Shown: piece after piece, positions 1 through 10,856 of the stretch | Layout: every line of letters starts with the position of its first letter | Position numbering within the stretch: the first letter of the stretch is position 1 | Source: Holacanthus passer | Taxonomy: Eukaryota > Chordata > Actinopteri > Pomacanthidae | Assembly (NCBI GenBank): GCA_025331565.1 | Contig: JAFREQ010000101.1 | Coordinates: 806,001 to 870,000, forward strand | Length of the DNA stretch: 64,000 nt | Direction: 5' to 3' | Program-made: the position numbers and the translations under genes | The notes under the pieces: generated by a model | What the model was told of the DNA's origin: nothing | Seen by the model: only the letters and a program-made list of their open reading frames with translations | Databases searched by the model: none

Positions 1-2884
1 AGAGACAACAATGAAAAGGACAAACACTGCAGGAGAACAATATGAAGAACTGGAGTTCTTGGTGCTCTGAGATCAATTGGAGCTGTCACACACAATCAGT
101 CAATGTGTTGCTAGTTAGCAACAGCTAATGTCTGCACATATGTCTGTACATACATCTGTCAGATTCATGGGAATGACCGGGCAAAATTACATAGTCTGAA
201 CACATTTATAGCTACAAGTGCAAGTCCTGCTTCCTTTCGATCCAAGCTGCATTAATATCACTCTTCTCAAAGAAGGAACAGAACAGCCATTTATACCAAT
301 ACACTTGAATGGCACGAGACATACATAGATAATACACAATGGCATTACAAGCATTATTTTTGCTGAAGCTAAGGTGTAAAAGTTGCTCTGTAATTACATG
401 AGCACTCAGCCACCACCTTTCTCAATAGGTATAGATTCAGGTTTGCACTCCTCTCTATAACGAAAAGAAAGAAGGCCTCAGCATGAGTTGAGCTTTTCCT
501 GCTGCCAGATAAGTTGCTCTCCATTAGCTACACACAGCGGAGGCTCTTATCTCACTTACCATCACACTACTTGTGTATTCCTTCTCTTTAATTGCATCTC
601 TCCTTGCTGAAACCTGCAAACCTAAAATTGTTGGAATGACTGACAGCAACTCAAGAAAGCACATTCAGGCAACTATCTGCCTGGTACCACTCTTTCCTTT
701 CTACTCAACAACATGGAAAATGTCACTTTATCACCCTTGTTGTGTGATATTTTTGACAGCTACTTTAATTGTTTATGCTTGAAAACTATATGTGTACCAT
801 TTTCAAACTTGTCATTAAAAATAAAAGCTGAAAGTAATGAGCCTTGGTTGGTTGACAACCCAACAGCTGAAAAAACAAAGACACAATTTTGTGCCAGTCA
901 TGTAAGCAGGGAGTCAGCAGAAAGTCAGCACTGTGATGCTCACACATATCATAGGCCCAACAAACATGGAAGCCTGAAGACACCTGGAAATTTTTTTCTG
1001 GGTTTGCGCCCTGTAAGCAAATGTTAATGTGAAGAATGGGGAGCCATCCTGGGACTAAGCATCTAATTCTCTTAAAAGAGTACTTTAGTATTCCTCATCA
1101 TAGTGTTCTATAATATTTAGTATTAGTATTTGTACATCCAGGTTTTAGTATTGCACTTTAATAAAGTTGGGGGACTTAAGTATTACAGATTTAAATAAGA
1201 ATGGTCAAAATAAAAAAAAAGCAGAAGCAATTGTATCCTGACTTTTAGTCCCCAGTTGGGGTAAAGCTCAGAAAACACTGGATCCTACCTCTTCAACATC
1301 ATGGCACATTTTACATCTTTTGAGAGACAGTGTAAAAAATGCTAGAAAGACAAGAAAGACTGTCTATTTGTAAAATTCCTTGACACGAGAATGCAAAGAC
1401 AAAGACATGGAGTTCTTAGGGAAAGATAGGGAAGGCAACAGAATGTAGCCTGCCTTTGGGTGTGGCTATTTAGAAAAAGCTGTAAAGCCTTTGCCCTCAG
1501 ATTTGGCTGAACTATAACCATTGTATGATCCGAGGTCATTTATCACATATGCCTAGGCCTTAAGAATTTATGGGGTGCTTCAGATTCTGTCATACTAAAA
1601 CATAACTGCATGAGTATTGAACCCACAATCACTGGTACATTTTAAGGCATATTACAGATACAGCCAAGAGCTAACTGCTTGGTAGAGTTCAAAATAACAC
1701 AATACTGATGTGACATTGCGCAGGTTAGTAACAGCAGAGTGGCTATGGAGAAGGAAAGAGGATGCCGAATGAATTCTTTGCCCTTCAGGAGAACGATAAA
1801 GAAGATTGGATTGTGCTCTACTTTAGGATACAATCCCACAGGATTTGCCTGCTGGATTCCAAAAAGAGGCAGAAAGTCAAGTGTGGAAATGATTCAGTAG
1901 AGAAGTAGCAGAGACTCTCATGAGAGCTCCTCAAACACCCTTAGGACATCACTGCTACATGCTGTCAGTACAGAGGGTGCGAGACAAGTGAACTGTGCAG
2001 TTTGGACATAAACTGGAACTGAGAAGACAACTACAGTTGAATTTTTTAAATGTCTCACAGTTGGGAATCAGTTTTTCTAGCCTCAAATTGAGTGAGGTGT
2101 CTCTTTTTGGTATTTTCCATATTTTCCTGACCTTCAATTCACTTTCTCCATCTGTGTGGTATTTTGGCACCCAGCACAGCTGCACAAAGGTGGGAGGAGA
2201 GGTGCAAACAGGTGAAGGGTTCTTCGAATGAGGTAGACAAGAAGATTGTACCAAGGAAGGCTGCCATTTCTCAAGCTCCTACTCAACTATTCATTTCTAC
2301 AGGCGTTACATATATTTTCAACATCATGTGTGATGCCCAAGAGAGCACTATCATACAATATAACGCAATGTGATACAATATGGTCACTTTTGCACATCAG
2401 ATCGTTGGTGGACAACACTTTCTTACCACGATCAAGGAACATGGCTTTTATAACCTGTTGCCACACCTGGAAAACAGAGGTGATAAAGGAAACACTGGTG
2501 CTGGTAAGGGTGAGGAAACCTCCACTACCAATATTCTAACAAATGTCCAGTCACTAGATAATAAGGTAGATGAACTTAGGAGAAGGATACCTTTTCAATG
2601 TGCCTTTAAGAACTATAACTTTATGGTTTTCACAGACTTGGCTCAACCCTAACCCATAACGCTGCATCATGACAGTTTAGCATGAAACTGTTACAGTCCT
2701 AGTATATACATATACTACATTACTGTGCAATTTATTTACATGAATGTTATACATTTTTGTCATAATGTCCACCTCAGTCCTGATTTGATTCATTCTTCCT
2801 CTCTGTCCTTCCCTTCACTTAACCTCTCTCTTCCCCCAAACCCATGCATTTCCTTCCCTTCTCTCATCTGCCAGATGCACTCAG
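1..2884. other. Intergenic, no recognised gene
   Basis: AT-rich sequence with only short open frames (104 codons or fewer) that lack splice context or recognisable protein similarity. I see no RNA gene, microsatellite of note or transposon terminus here. It may hold old repeats that I cannot name by eye. Confidence 0.6.
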
Positions 2885-3604
2885 ACTTTTCCACCGGAGA
2901 GAGCGAGAGAGACGGGGGGGGATACTACAATCCACAGGTGTGACGATAGTGATAATAACAGTATTAAATGGAGACACGTGTGCAGTGGGAGGCTTGTAGA
3001 CATGAGTCCAGACTCTGCAGCTCCAGTGACACACGAACCTGCAGAAATTGACTGGAGAGAAGAGCACAAGACTACGAGAGAGGGAAGAAGTTGCATTAGG
3101 AGAGGAGCTTGATAACTGAAGGCTCTGTCTCCAAATCTACTTTTGGAGACTCTGGGAACCAAAAGAAACCCTGCATTCTGGGAGCATACCGCTCTATTGG
3201 GAAAATAGGGTACAATGAGCTCTTGATGGTGCCTGACCATTAAGAGCTTCATAGGTTAGCAGAAGGATTTTAAATTCAGTTCTTGATTTGACAGGGAGCC
3301 GGTGTAAAGAAGACAAAATGGATGAAATATGATCTATTTTCCTTGTTCTTGTCAATACACGTGCAGCAGCATTCTGGATCAACTGGAGAGTCTTTAACAA
3401 CTTGTTGGTGCAGCCTGATAATAGAGAATTGCAGTAATCCAGCCTAGAAGTAACAAATGCATGGACTAGTTTTTCTGCATCTTTTTGGGACAGGATATGC
3501 CTGATTTTTGCTACGTTCCGGAGGTGAAAAAAGGCAGTCCGAGAAATTTGCTTTATATGTGCGTTAAAGGACAAATCCTCATCAAAGATAACTCCTAATA
3601 AAAG
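2885..3604 (-). mobile_element. L2/CR1-like LINE 3' fragment (RT C-terminal region)
   Basis: Reading the minus strand from about 3600 down to 3250 gives a frame of the type found at the C-terminal end of fish L2/CR1-clade reverse transcriptases: LGVIFDEDLSF, then SRLDYCNSLLSG, LQLIQNAAARVLT and LPVKSRTEFKILLLTYEALN. The frame shifts near 3240 and continues as ELIVPYFPNRA and LLVPRVSKSR before it decays. The catalytic palm lies upstream of what is kept, so the copy is 5'-truncated and dead. The rest down to about 2885 looks like its 3' untranslated part, so that lower boundary is soft. Assignment to the L2 clade is from remembered family motifs, not a search. Confidence 0.8.
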
Positions 3605-4491
3605 TAGAAGGAAGAGCCCTGACTGGTGGAGACAGCCACCACCACAACTCCTATTCAACCTAGATCTTCCTTTTCCAGTCTTTAACCAGGTTTATCTATT
3701 CTTTTTTGCTTATTGCCTTTTTCCTTTTTCAACCTTTTTGCTTTCTGCAACATGCTCCAGAGTAGTTCTGAGTTAAGTCAATTTAATGTAAACTGATCCA
3801 ACAGAACCAATGTGCCTTAGTAAGTATTTATCACTTTTTTTCTTTATTACCATACCTTATTGAAGACTTTTGGAATTTATTTGTGACACGACCAATGCAA
3901 AGTCTTTTCTTTCAACTATCTGGTGAAAGTAAAAAATAGACGTAGAGGGGACATCTGCCCACAAGTCCCTACACAAACCCCATGTGGCTGCCACATCCAC
4001 TGCTGTGGTTCCGACCAAGAACCATCTCCAGCTACAGCCAATGCAGCTCAAAGTAGGCAAAACTACCTGCCTTACTGCTCATGACTGTGTTAATCTCAAA
4101 GTAATATCCTAAATCCTAAAATTTCTTCATAAACATCATCCATTTATTGTAAGTCGATGTTACAAGTCAATGCTGAACAACATTTTAGTGAGGTAAGTTG
4201 TGCTGTGGAGGTAGACTCTCTTCCTCATTGTAATTTCCAGCATTACTGTGTTAGAGGAAAAAGAAGGTGTAAGTTTTATTATGGTACAACAATATCGTCA
4301 ACTGTCAGATGTTATTTTTAAGGTGCAAACCTCAGTAGGCCTCTCCGTAGCTTCCCTCTCTGTGGCAGCTGACAAGGTGTCTTCATTATCCTCCTGTAAT
4401 GAATTTTATTTTGTCTGTGTGTGTTCCACACACTTTTTCATGATGGGTTACATCATGAGAAATCTGTGGAGTTGAGTTCAGAGATAGAACA
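3605..4491. other. Intergenic, nothing recognised
   Basis: AT-rich sequence between two LINE fragments. The frames present (67 and 75 codons) have no recognisable domain. Confidence 0.5.
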
Positions 4492-4513
4492 GTGTGCAGA
4501 CCACATCACAATT
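4492..4513. repeat. Left target-site duplication of LINE insertion
   Basis: This 22-bp segment matches 4846-4867 at 20 of 22 positions (a/g and c/t differences) and flanks the inserted LINE tail at 4514-4845, as expected of target-primed reverse transcription. Confidence 0.8.
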
Positions 4514-4845
4514 AAGATAAGAGATAAGATAAGATAAACCTTTATTCGTCCCACAGTGGGGAAATTTGCAGTGCACAGCAGCAAGGTGATAGAACAAGAA
4601 TGAAAATAAACAGGCTAAAAAAAGTATTTACAAATTTACAAATTTAAACGGGATTATTTACAGATGTACATGAGAAGATGAATATGATATGATATATATG
4701 ACCAGTACAGAAGGATAAAATATGAAATGTTAAATATCAAATATGAAATGCGAATTCCTCCCGGGGCTACGTCTGTCTGAGGGTCTCTTTGCCATCAATC
4801 AGAAGGGCCCGTGTTTCCGCTGCTGGGGCCGTCACAGGCATCTCT
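4514..4845 (-). mobile_element. 5'-truncated LINE 3' end
   Basis: On the minus strand this ends in the motif TTTCCCCACTGTGGGACGAA, an AATAAA-like stretch and a (TATCT)-type tail. The same terminus follows the stop codon of the LINE at 47850-50425, so this is a 332-bp, 5'-truncated insertion of that family or a close relative. Only 3' untranslated sequence is kept. A 22-bp, slightly diverged duplication brackets it (4492-4513 and 4846-4867), which fixes both boundaries. Confidence 0.85.
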
Positions 4846-4867
4846 GTGTGCAGGCCATATCACAATT
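4846..4867. repeat. Right target-site duplication of LINE insertion
   Basis: Partner of 4492-4513 with two substitutions in 22 bp. The divergence implies an old insertion. Confidence 0.8.
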
Positions 4868-5457
4868 TTAAAATTTATATACTCACCTTAAAATATATTG
4901 TGAAGTGAAAAGGATAACTAAGAATCTGAAAATGTAACTGCAGTCAAAAAAGAAAATTTGTACTTTTTTGCTTAGAAAATATCATTAAGTCCTTAAATAT
5001 GTAACATTTGGAATGTAGTCACTGAATGCTGTATAACTAAGTCGGGTAGGCTAAACAACATCACAATTGCTTGTAATGAAATTATATCTTACCGTTTGAA
5101 CTATATTTTTAGATGATCATCGGCATCTATAGTCGCTGCCATGTATGTTTGTGCCTGTTGGGTTCCATCTGCATAAATATTAAACACACACACACAATGA
5201 CATGATATTGAAACTTGACAGATAGTCTGGCGCTTTGGACTCCGGAGTCCTGACACTGGTGGTGGTGGCAACTGAAGACGGTGAAAACCAGATGAGTGAT
5301 GAATTGATGACTGAAAGGTGAAGCGGTGATGGGGAAGTGGAGGGGTGCGTGAATTAACGGCATGAAAGAGCTAGAGCAGAGAAAGATCGCATTTAAAAGT
5401 ACAGGACAAAGATGATAGGCTAGCAATGTGGGTGGAACACTGCGTTATTGGATAGAA

Positions 5458-5485
5458 GAGATCAGCTGATGAGACAGCTGATCTC
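5458..5485. repeat. Perfect inverted repeat, 11-bp arms
   Basis: Arm gagatcagctg (5458-5468), 6-nt spacer, then its exact reverse complement cagctgatctc (5475-5485). No flanking U-run or transposon terminus explains it. Confidence 0.8.
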
Positions 5486-6083
5486 AAAATGACAGCCTCA
5501 AACACTGACTGCGGAGGAGGGAAGGATGAGAAATAGCCTGTGACCAAGAAAGAGTTCTTGTCTTCCTGCCTGAACTTGCACTAGAGCTTCATATTAAATG
5601 TTGAACAAGTTGAGCTCTTGACATTAAACTTTTCTTTTTTCAGTTAATACACATCTGCATCAGCTTATATAGAAATCAGTCTTCTAAATGTTCCTAGTGA
5701 AAGAATACTACAAGACAGCATCATTATTTTCATTTTATATTCTGACAGTTGCAAGTGTTAAAAATGTCATCCACTGGCAGCAGTCTCTTCCTGTAGAGTG
5801 TGTGCAAGTGTGTGAAAGCTTCATAGAAAGTTCCTAAAAGATGTTCCTAAATTCTTCTGTAAATCTTTACAGATGAAGTGGTTTTAGTATTGCCAGCCAA
5901 GCTGAACACACAGCTGAATTGTCATTACAGTGTGGTGTGATTGCTCCTGACAAACACACACTGCCCAGAAGAAAGAGTTATTGTTCTGAATAGGGCCAGG
6001 GCCATCCATCTATCCTAATATGTGTCCAACTAAGAACCAATTCATAGCCCATCAGTGGGATGGATGTAAACTGGTGGCTGGGG

Positions 6084-6086
<3 letters not shown>

Positions 6087-6124
<38 letters not shown>
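6087..6124. repeat. (TG)n microsatellite
   Basis: About 19 uninterrupted TG units, seen directly. Confidence 0.95.
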
Positions 6125-6126
<2 letters not shown>

Positions 6127-6641
6127 GGGGGTGACCACACAGGATAGTGAGGGAAACAGCAAGCATGCCCTGGTGTCAGGGTTTGTGTGTGACAGTGTGT
6201 GCTGTCAGGGAGTTTGTGGAAAAGCAGAGCTGACAGAGGAAGAGGCCACAATGGCCTTCCAGGCCAAAACTCCACAGCTTAATGTCAGCCTGCAAATGGA
6301 TCCAGTGACGGGTCCTGTCCCTCGCCGCCTCCACCTGTCCCAGCTGGAAAATAAAGACTAACACACCATTCACACATTCCTTTGAGCTGCTCTCAACAAT
6401 GAAGATGAAATACGGGGGGGAGAAGCTTTAGAGGAAACATCTCTGTTAAACTTAAATCCCCTTTGCTCACTCAGCCCTCATTTTTGAGAGAGAAATCAAA
6501 AAACAAAAGTGCATTTTTGGATTTTGGGGTTTGGGATTTATGGGGTGTGGGGGAAAAGTATTGCTGCACTGGGTGAAAAGGTTGCAATCTATAGAACTTT
6601 TACATCTCATTTAGGAGTCACCAGCTGAGGCAGGGGCTACA

Positions 6642-7312
6642 TACACTCACCGGCCACTTCATTAGGTACACCTTACTAGTACCAGGTCGGACCCCCTTCA
6701 GAACTGCCTTAATTCTTCATGGCATAGCTTCAATAAGGTGCTGGAAACACTCCTCAGAGCTCTTGGTCCATATTAACATGATAGCATCATGCAGTTGCTG
6801 TGGATTTGTTTGCTGCACATCCATGATGCAAATCTCCCATTCCACCACATCCCAAAGGTGCTCTATTGGAGCACTGGCCATTGGAGTACAGTGAACTCAT
6901 TGTCATGTTCAAGAAACCAGTTTGAGATGATTTGACCTTTGTGACATGGCATGTTATCCTGCTGGAAGTAGCCATCAGAAGATAGGAACACCAGGGATGG
7001 ACATAGTCAGCAACAATACTCAGGTAAGCTGTGGCATTTAAACGATGCTCAATTGGTACAAAGGGGCCCAAAGTGTGTCATGAAAATATCCCCCACACCA
7101 TTACACCACCAGCAGCAGCCTGAACCGTTGATACAAGGCAGGATGGATCCATGTTTTCATGTTGTTTATGCCAAATTCTGACCCTACCATCTGAAGTTGA
7201 GCAGAAATCAAGACTCATCAGACCAGGCAACATTTTCCAATCTTCTATTGCCCAGTTTTGGTGAGCCTGTGCGAATGGCAGCCTCGGTTTCCTGTTCTTA
7301 GCTTCCATTGAA
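6642..7312 (-). pseudogene. Tc1-like transposase remnant
   Basis: The minus strand encodes the C-terminal two-thirds of a Tc1-family DDE transposase. A frame from 7308 reads RKPRLPFAQAHQNW, then SDGRVRIWHKQHENMDPSCL and GGVMVWGIFS. The next stretch in another frame has FVPIEHRLNATAYLSIVADYV, and the sequence then shows QQDN, holding the second catalytic Asp. The first catalytic Asp context (W-S-D-E-S) survives only in a shifted frame followed by a stop. The stretch that should hold the third acidic residue (S-P-D-L-N-P-I-E type) is shortened by a small deletion. The helix-turn-helix N-terminus and one end are missing. The low-coordinate end, tacactcaccggccacttc, looks like the common fish terminal sequence of this family. 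Inactive. Confidence 0.85.
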
Positions 7313-7439
7313 ACAGTTAAGCACTCAAAACCACAAAAGTGCCCCTAACCACTTAATTAAATCAGAAGTAAGCACAATCAGACTTCGACATAAAAACATA
7401 ATAAAAATTAACACCTCTCCAGTAATAGCACAATAAAGT

Positions 7440-7850
7440 AGGAGAAGAAAAGAGGTCTCTTTAGCAGATCTCTGTCATCTAAAGCTGTATTAATAAAGAA
7501 TTTAATATCAGATTATCATATTGATTTATTTTGTCGTACTGAAACCTGGCTGTGTCATAAAGAATATGCCTTATATATAGCCTTAATGAATCCACTTTGT
7601 CCAGTCATATTAATGCTCACATTCCTCGAGGCACCAGTCCGAGGAAGTGGAGTTGATTATGATAGCCTTAGTATTGCTTTTATCTCATTATTAGATTCAA
7701 CTGATTTCTGTCAGATTGTACATAACACAAACCCACTCCTGGTTTTAACAACACCCTCAACCTTGTTCTGGGATATGGCATTGAAATTGAACAGTAGTAG
7801 TCTTTCCACAGAATCCTCTTCAGACCAATAAAGCTATTAAACCATCAATG
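7440..7850 (+). pseudogene. Decayed L2-like LINE endonuclease fragment
   Basis: Short stretches on the + strand resemble the AP-endonuclease domain of L2-type LINEs: a segment near 7540 reads C-R-T-E-T-W-L-C, like the catalytic T-E-T-W-L motif. Around 7690-7800 LLDSTDFCQIVHNTNP and, in another frame, NTLNLVLGYGIEIEQ resemble the region preceding the S-D-H motif. Frames shift repeatedly and no complete domain remains. Family placement is inference from remembered motifs. Confidence 0.6.
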
Positions 7851-8665
7851 TACAACACAATTCCGAAAGAGTTGGGATGCTGTGTAAAATGTTAATAAAA
7901 AAGAATTTGATGGTTCATTTAAACTCAGAGACAGAAATGCAAAGACAAGATATTAAATGTTGAAACTGAAAAATTTTATTGTTGTGAAAAATATATGCTT
8001 AAATTTGATGCCAGCAACATGTTTTACAAAGTTGGGACAGGGGCATGTTTACCATTGTGTTGCATCACCTCTTCTTTTAAAAAACCCTCTAAACACACAC
8101 TAAATGTTTGGGAGTCAAAGAGACCAGTTTCTGGAGTTTTGAAAGTGAAATGTTGTCCCATTCTTGCCTGATATAGGATTTCAGCTGCTCAACAGTTCGT
8201 CGGCTCCTTTGTCATATTTTTCATTTCATGATGCACCAAATGTTTTTAATGGGTGACAAGTCGGGACTGCAGGCAGGCCAGTTTAGCACCAGGACTCTTC
8301 TACTACAGAGCCATGCGGTTGTTATATTTGCAGAATATGGTTTAGCATAGTCTTGCTCAAATAGTTTTTGTCCTTGTCCATTTTGTACAGAGATTTCTGC
8401 AGATTCTCTGATTCTCTTCTCAGATGTACTGTAGATAATGAAATCCCCAAATTCTTTGCAATTTTACACTGAGGAACATTATTCTGAAATTGTTGAAATA
8501 TTTGCTCACGTAGTCACAGAGTGATGAACCTCTTCCCATCTTTACTTCTGAGAGACTCAGCCTCTCTGGATGCTCTTTTATACCCAGTCATGTTCCTGTT
8601 GCAAATTAACCTAATTAGTTGGGAGATGTGTATTCATAATTCAGAAGGAGTTAAAAGTAGTCCCT
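7851..8665 (-). mobile_element. Internally deleted Tc1-like transposon
   Basis: The left end carries the AATTCC.AAAGAGTTGGGA..CTGTGTAAAATG terminal signature of a widespread fish Tc1-like family, and the motif aaagttgggacagggg recurs at 8029-8044. On the minus strand 8400-8510 gives pieces of the N-terminal helix-turn-helix region (close to I-A-K-N-L-G-I-S, with R-E-S-E-N next to it), in broken frames. Most of the transposase, including the DDE core, is missing, and the right terminus is not seen. Non-autonomous relic. Confidence 0.75.
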
Positions 8666-9689
8666 CCATAGACACCTACAGCATACAGCATCAAAACTTG
8701 TAGGTGAAAATAAAAGCAGGCCAAAGTGACCCAAGTCTGTAGCTACACTGTAACCCCTTAACACACAACTATAAATCCAATGTCACTTTAACGTTCGCAA
8801 ATAAAAGGATGACTTTGAAGTCTCTTCATTATTTTCTATTGCGTACTGAAATTTAATGAAGCCAATGACTGCCTGGGAGCAAGGAACTGAACCTGTGCAT
8901 GACTAATACTGTATATAATAAAACGTAATGTTTAGCCAATCTCAGTTAAAATGCATGTTGTAAAGGAGATTGAAATGATTAGATTAGATTATTTATAACG
9001 CCATCATCTCAACTGAATAACAACTTCATGTGCTGCCACTGAGGAGTCTAAAAAGTAAATCTCAGTCACCCTCTTTCACCTCAAATGCATTAAGGCCTGA
9101 TCATTTTTGGTTTTCCTCCTCTCTTTCCAATAGTTATAGGTCAGTCTGCTATTTGATCTTTCAGTCATAATGGCCTAACCGCACACGATGAGAGTCCCAG
9201 TCAAATACCATTCAAATCAGCGGTGATGGCGCCAGATCAGTGGTCTTTGTTAAGCTGCCATTTGGGTAGAAAATTTGCTGCCTGACCAATGACCAGTGTC
9301 CAGGGACGATCTGTGGTTTCAAACTGAGTTATGAGTTTGTTTCATGTGGGCCTTTACAACCCCTGGTGAAGAGAATAAAACACATGCAGAGAGTAGAAGC
9401 ATTAATAATTATTATTATCAGAAATAATTATTAATTATATTAAATGATAGGATCTGACATACATCAGATCACCTTAAAAGAGAAAATGATAGCCCATTAG
9501 TTGATTCAGTCTCATAAAATGAAGAATTTCAGAGTTCTTGGCAGAGTAGTAGGCTGGCATTACTCATTCTTGTACCACATTAAAGACACAGCATGTATAT
9601 TTTCAAGTATTTATTAAAGATAACAAAAGCAAAAACATAGACTAGTCTAACATGTACTTTATACAAGTGTGTGTGTGTGTGTGTGTGTG
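8666..9689. other. Intergenic, (TG)n at the right edge
   Basis: AT-rich with no recognised gene. A (TG)n microsatellite lies at 9668-9691 beside the next interspersed repeat. Confidence 0.5.
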
Positions 9690-9691
9690 TG
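9668..9691. repeat. (TG)n microsatellite
   Basis: About 12 TG units, seen directly. Confidence 0.95.
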
Positions 9692-10856
9692 TCTGTCAGA
9701 GTGAAACAAGATGGCTGTTCCAAAGGTGTCAAACCCAAGCGGCACTGAAAAATGAAGCCAACACAGAAGTGCAAAAAGCTGCAGTTCCTCGAATGAACAC
9801 TAGGGGCAGGCTCCAAAAAGGAGTCAATTACATTTGACCCTCATGTTGAAATGCCCAACTTTACGGCAGAAGAAAACATATTTACAGCCTGGTACCAAAA
9901 ATGGCTTTAGTGTCTTTAGCTGATTTTCTACTTCATGACAACTGTACGGGAGGTGAATTTTTTTATAACACACTTGTTTAAAATCTGAAATTGTGCATAA
10001 TGAAGAGCGACGTCACTTTGACTGACAGCTGTCTGCTGACTGTTGGCTTCAAACATGGAGCTCATTCAGTCACTGAACTTCAGCTGTGTTTGTGCTGTTT
10101 TTGCCTTTTGGATAACTTTACATGTAAATACTGGATAAATAACACGGCTTGCTGAGCGGTTAATTGTACTAACACACTGTCCAAAGTCAGCAGGAGCATC
10201 TGGTAGCTTCAGTTATTAAAGCTGCTGAAGTCAAAATGTAATAACAAGTGTTATAATTTATGGTGTTAATACTTTTGAATAAAAGGCGTCTGTGTGAGGT
10301 TGGAAAATAAAGACAGTCCACGTTTGTTAACTAATGTTTTGTAATCTTAAAGTGAACTGTGTGTAAATGCAGTAAAGTTTTTGTAACATCAAAATATTCT
10401 CATTTCTGAATGTTTCCAGAAATAACTTGAACCTAGATGTTGTTATTGGTTAAGCTGGAGTTGGTTATTGAAGCTAAACAGTAACATAAAATTTGACGGT
10501 CCACAAACTCAAACGTTATTATTTATATTTATATTATTGCTAAAACAGAAATTTTAACTGATTGTGATGGGCTGGAGGCTGAAATGTTGACATATACATT
10601 ACGCCTGCTTTTTAAAGTACCATAACCGGTGCCAAAGCGGGTTAGCAGCTAGCTCAGTGAGCATGTTTCATTAAACAGGCTTCATTCAGCTCCACCCTTG
10701 CTCCACCTCTTTGTCCATATTTGGATTAACCAGACTTAGGCGACGTCCCCACTGCCAAGATGGCTGCGCACTACGATTAGCTTCAAAATTGCTCTTCAGA
10801 AATCTATAGGTGACATCATGCAGACTACGTCCATGTTTTATACAGTCTATGGCCAA
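9692..10856. repeat. Long interspersed repeat, probably non-autonomous
   Basis: I recognise this ~1.2 kb stretch as a repeat common in percomorph genomes. It begins near the fragment gtgaaacaagatggctgttc, passes through cagttcctcgaatgaacac and taaaaggcgtctgtgtgagg, and ends with catgttttatacagtctatg. It has no open frame of significance. Strand, class (DNA transposon or other) and exact ends are uncertain; the left end is probably lost into the adjoining TG tract. The identification is from memory of the family's appearance. Confidence 0.5.

Larger units (their letters stand above)
4868..6641. other. Intergenic with hairpin and (TG)n tract
   Basis: No gene recognised. It contains a perfect 11-bp-arm inverted repeat at 5458-5485 and a (TG)n microsatellite at 6087-6124. 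The frames across the TG tract (77-113 codons, V-C-V-C or H-T-H-T repeats) are microsatellite artefacts. Confidence 0.55.

Noticed and set aside
6020..6361. 113-codon frame through a TG microsatellite
   Set aside because: V-C-V-C repeats are translation of (TG)n; no conserved sequence.
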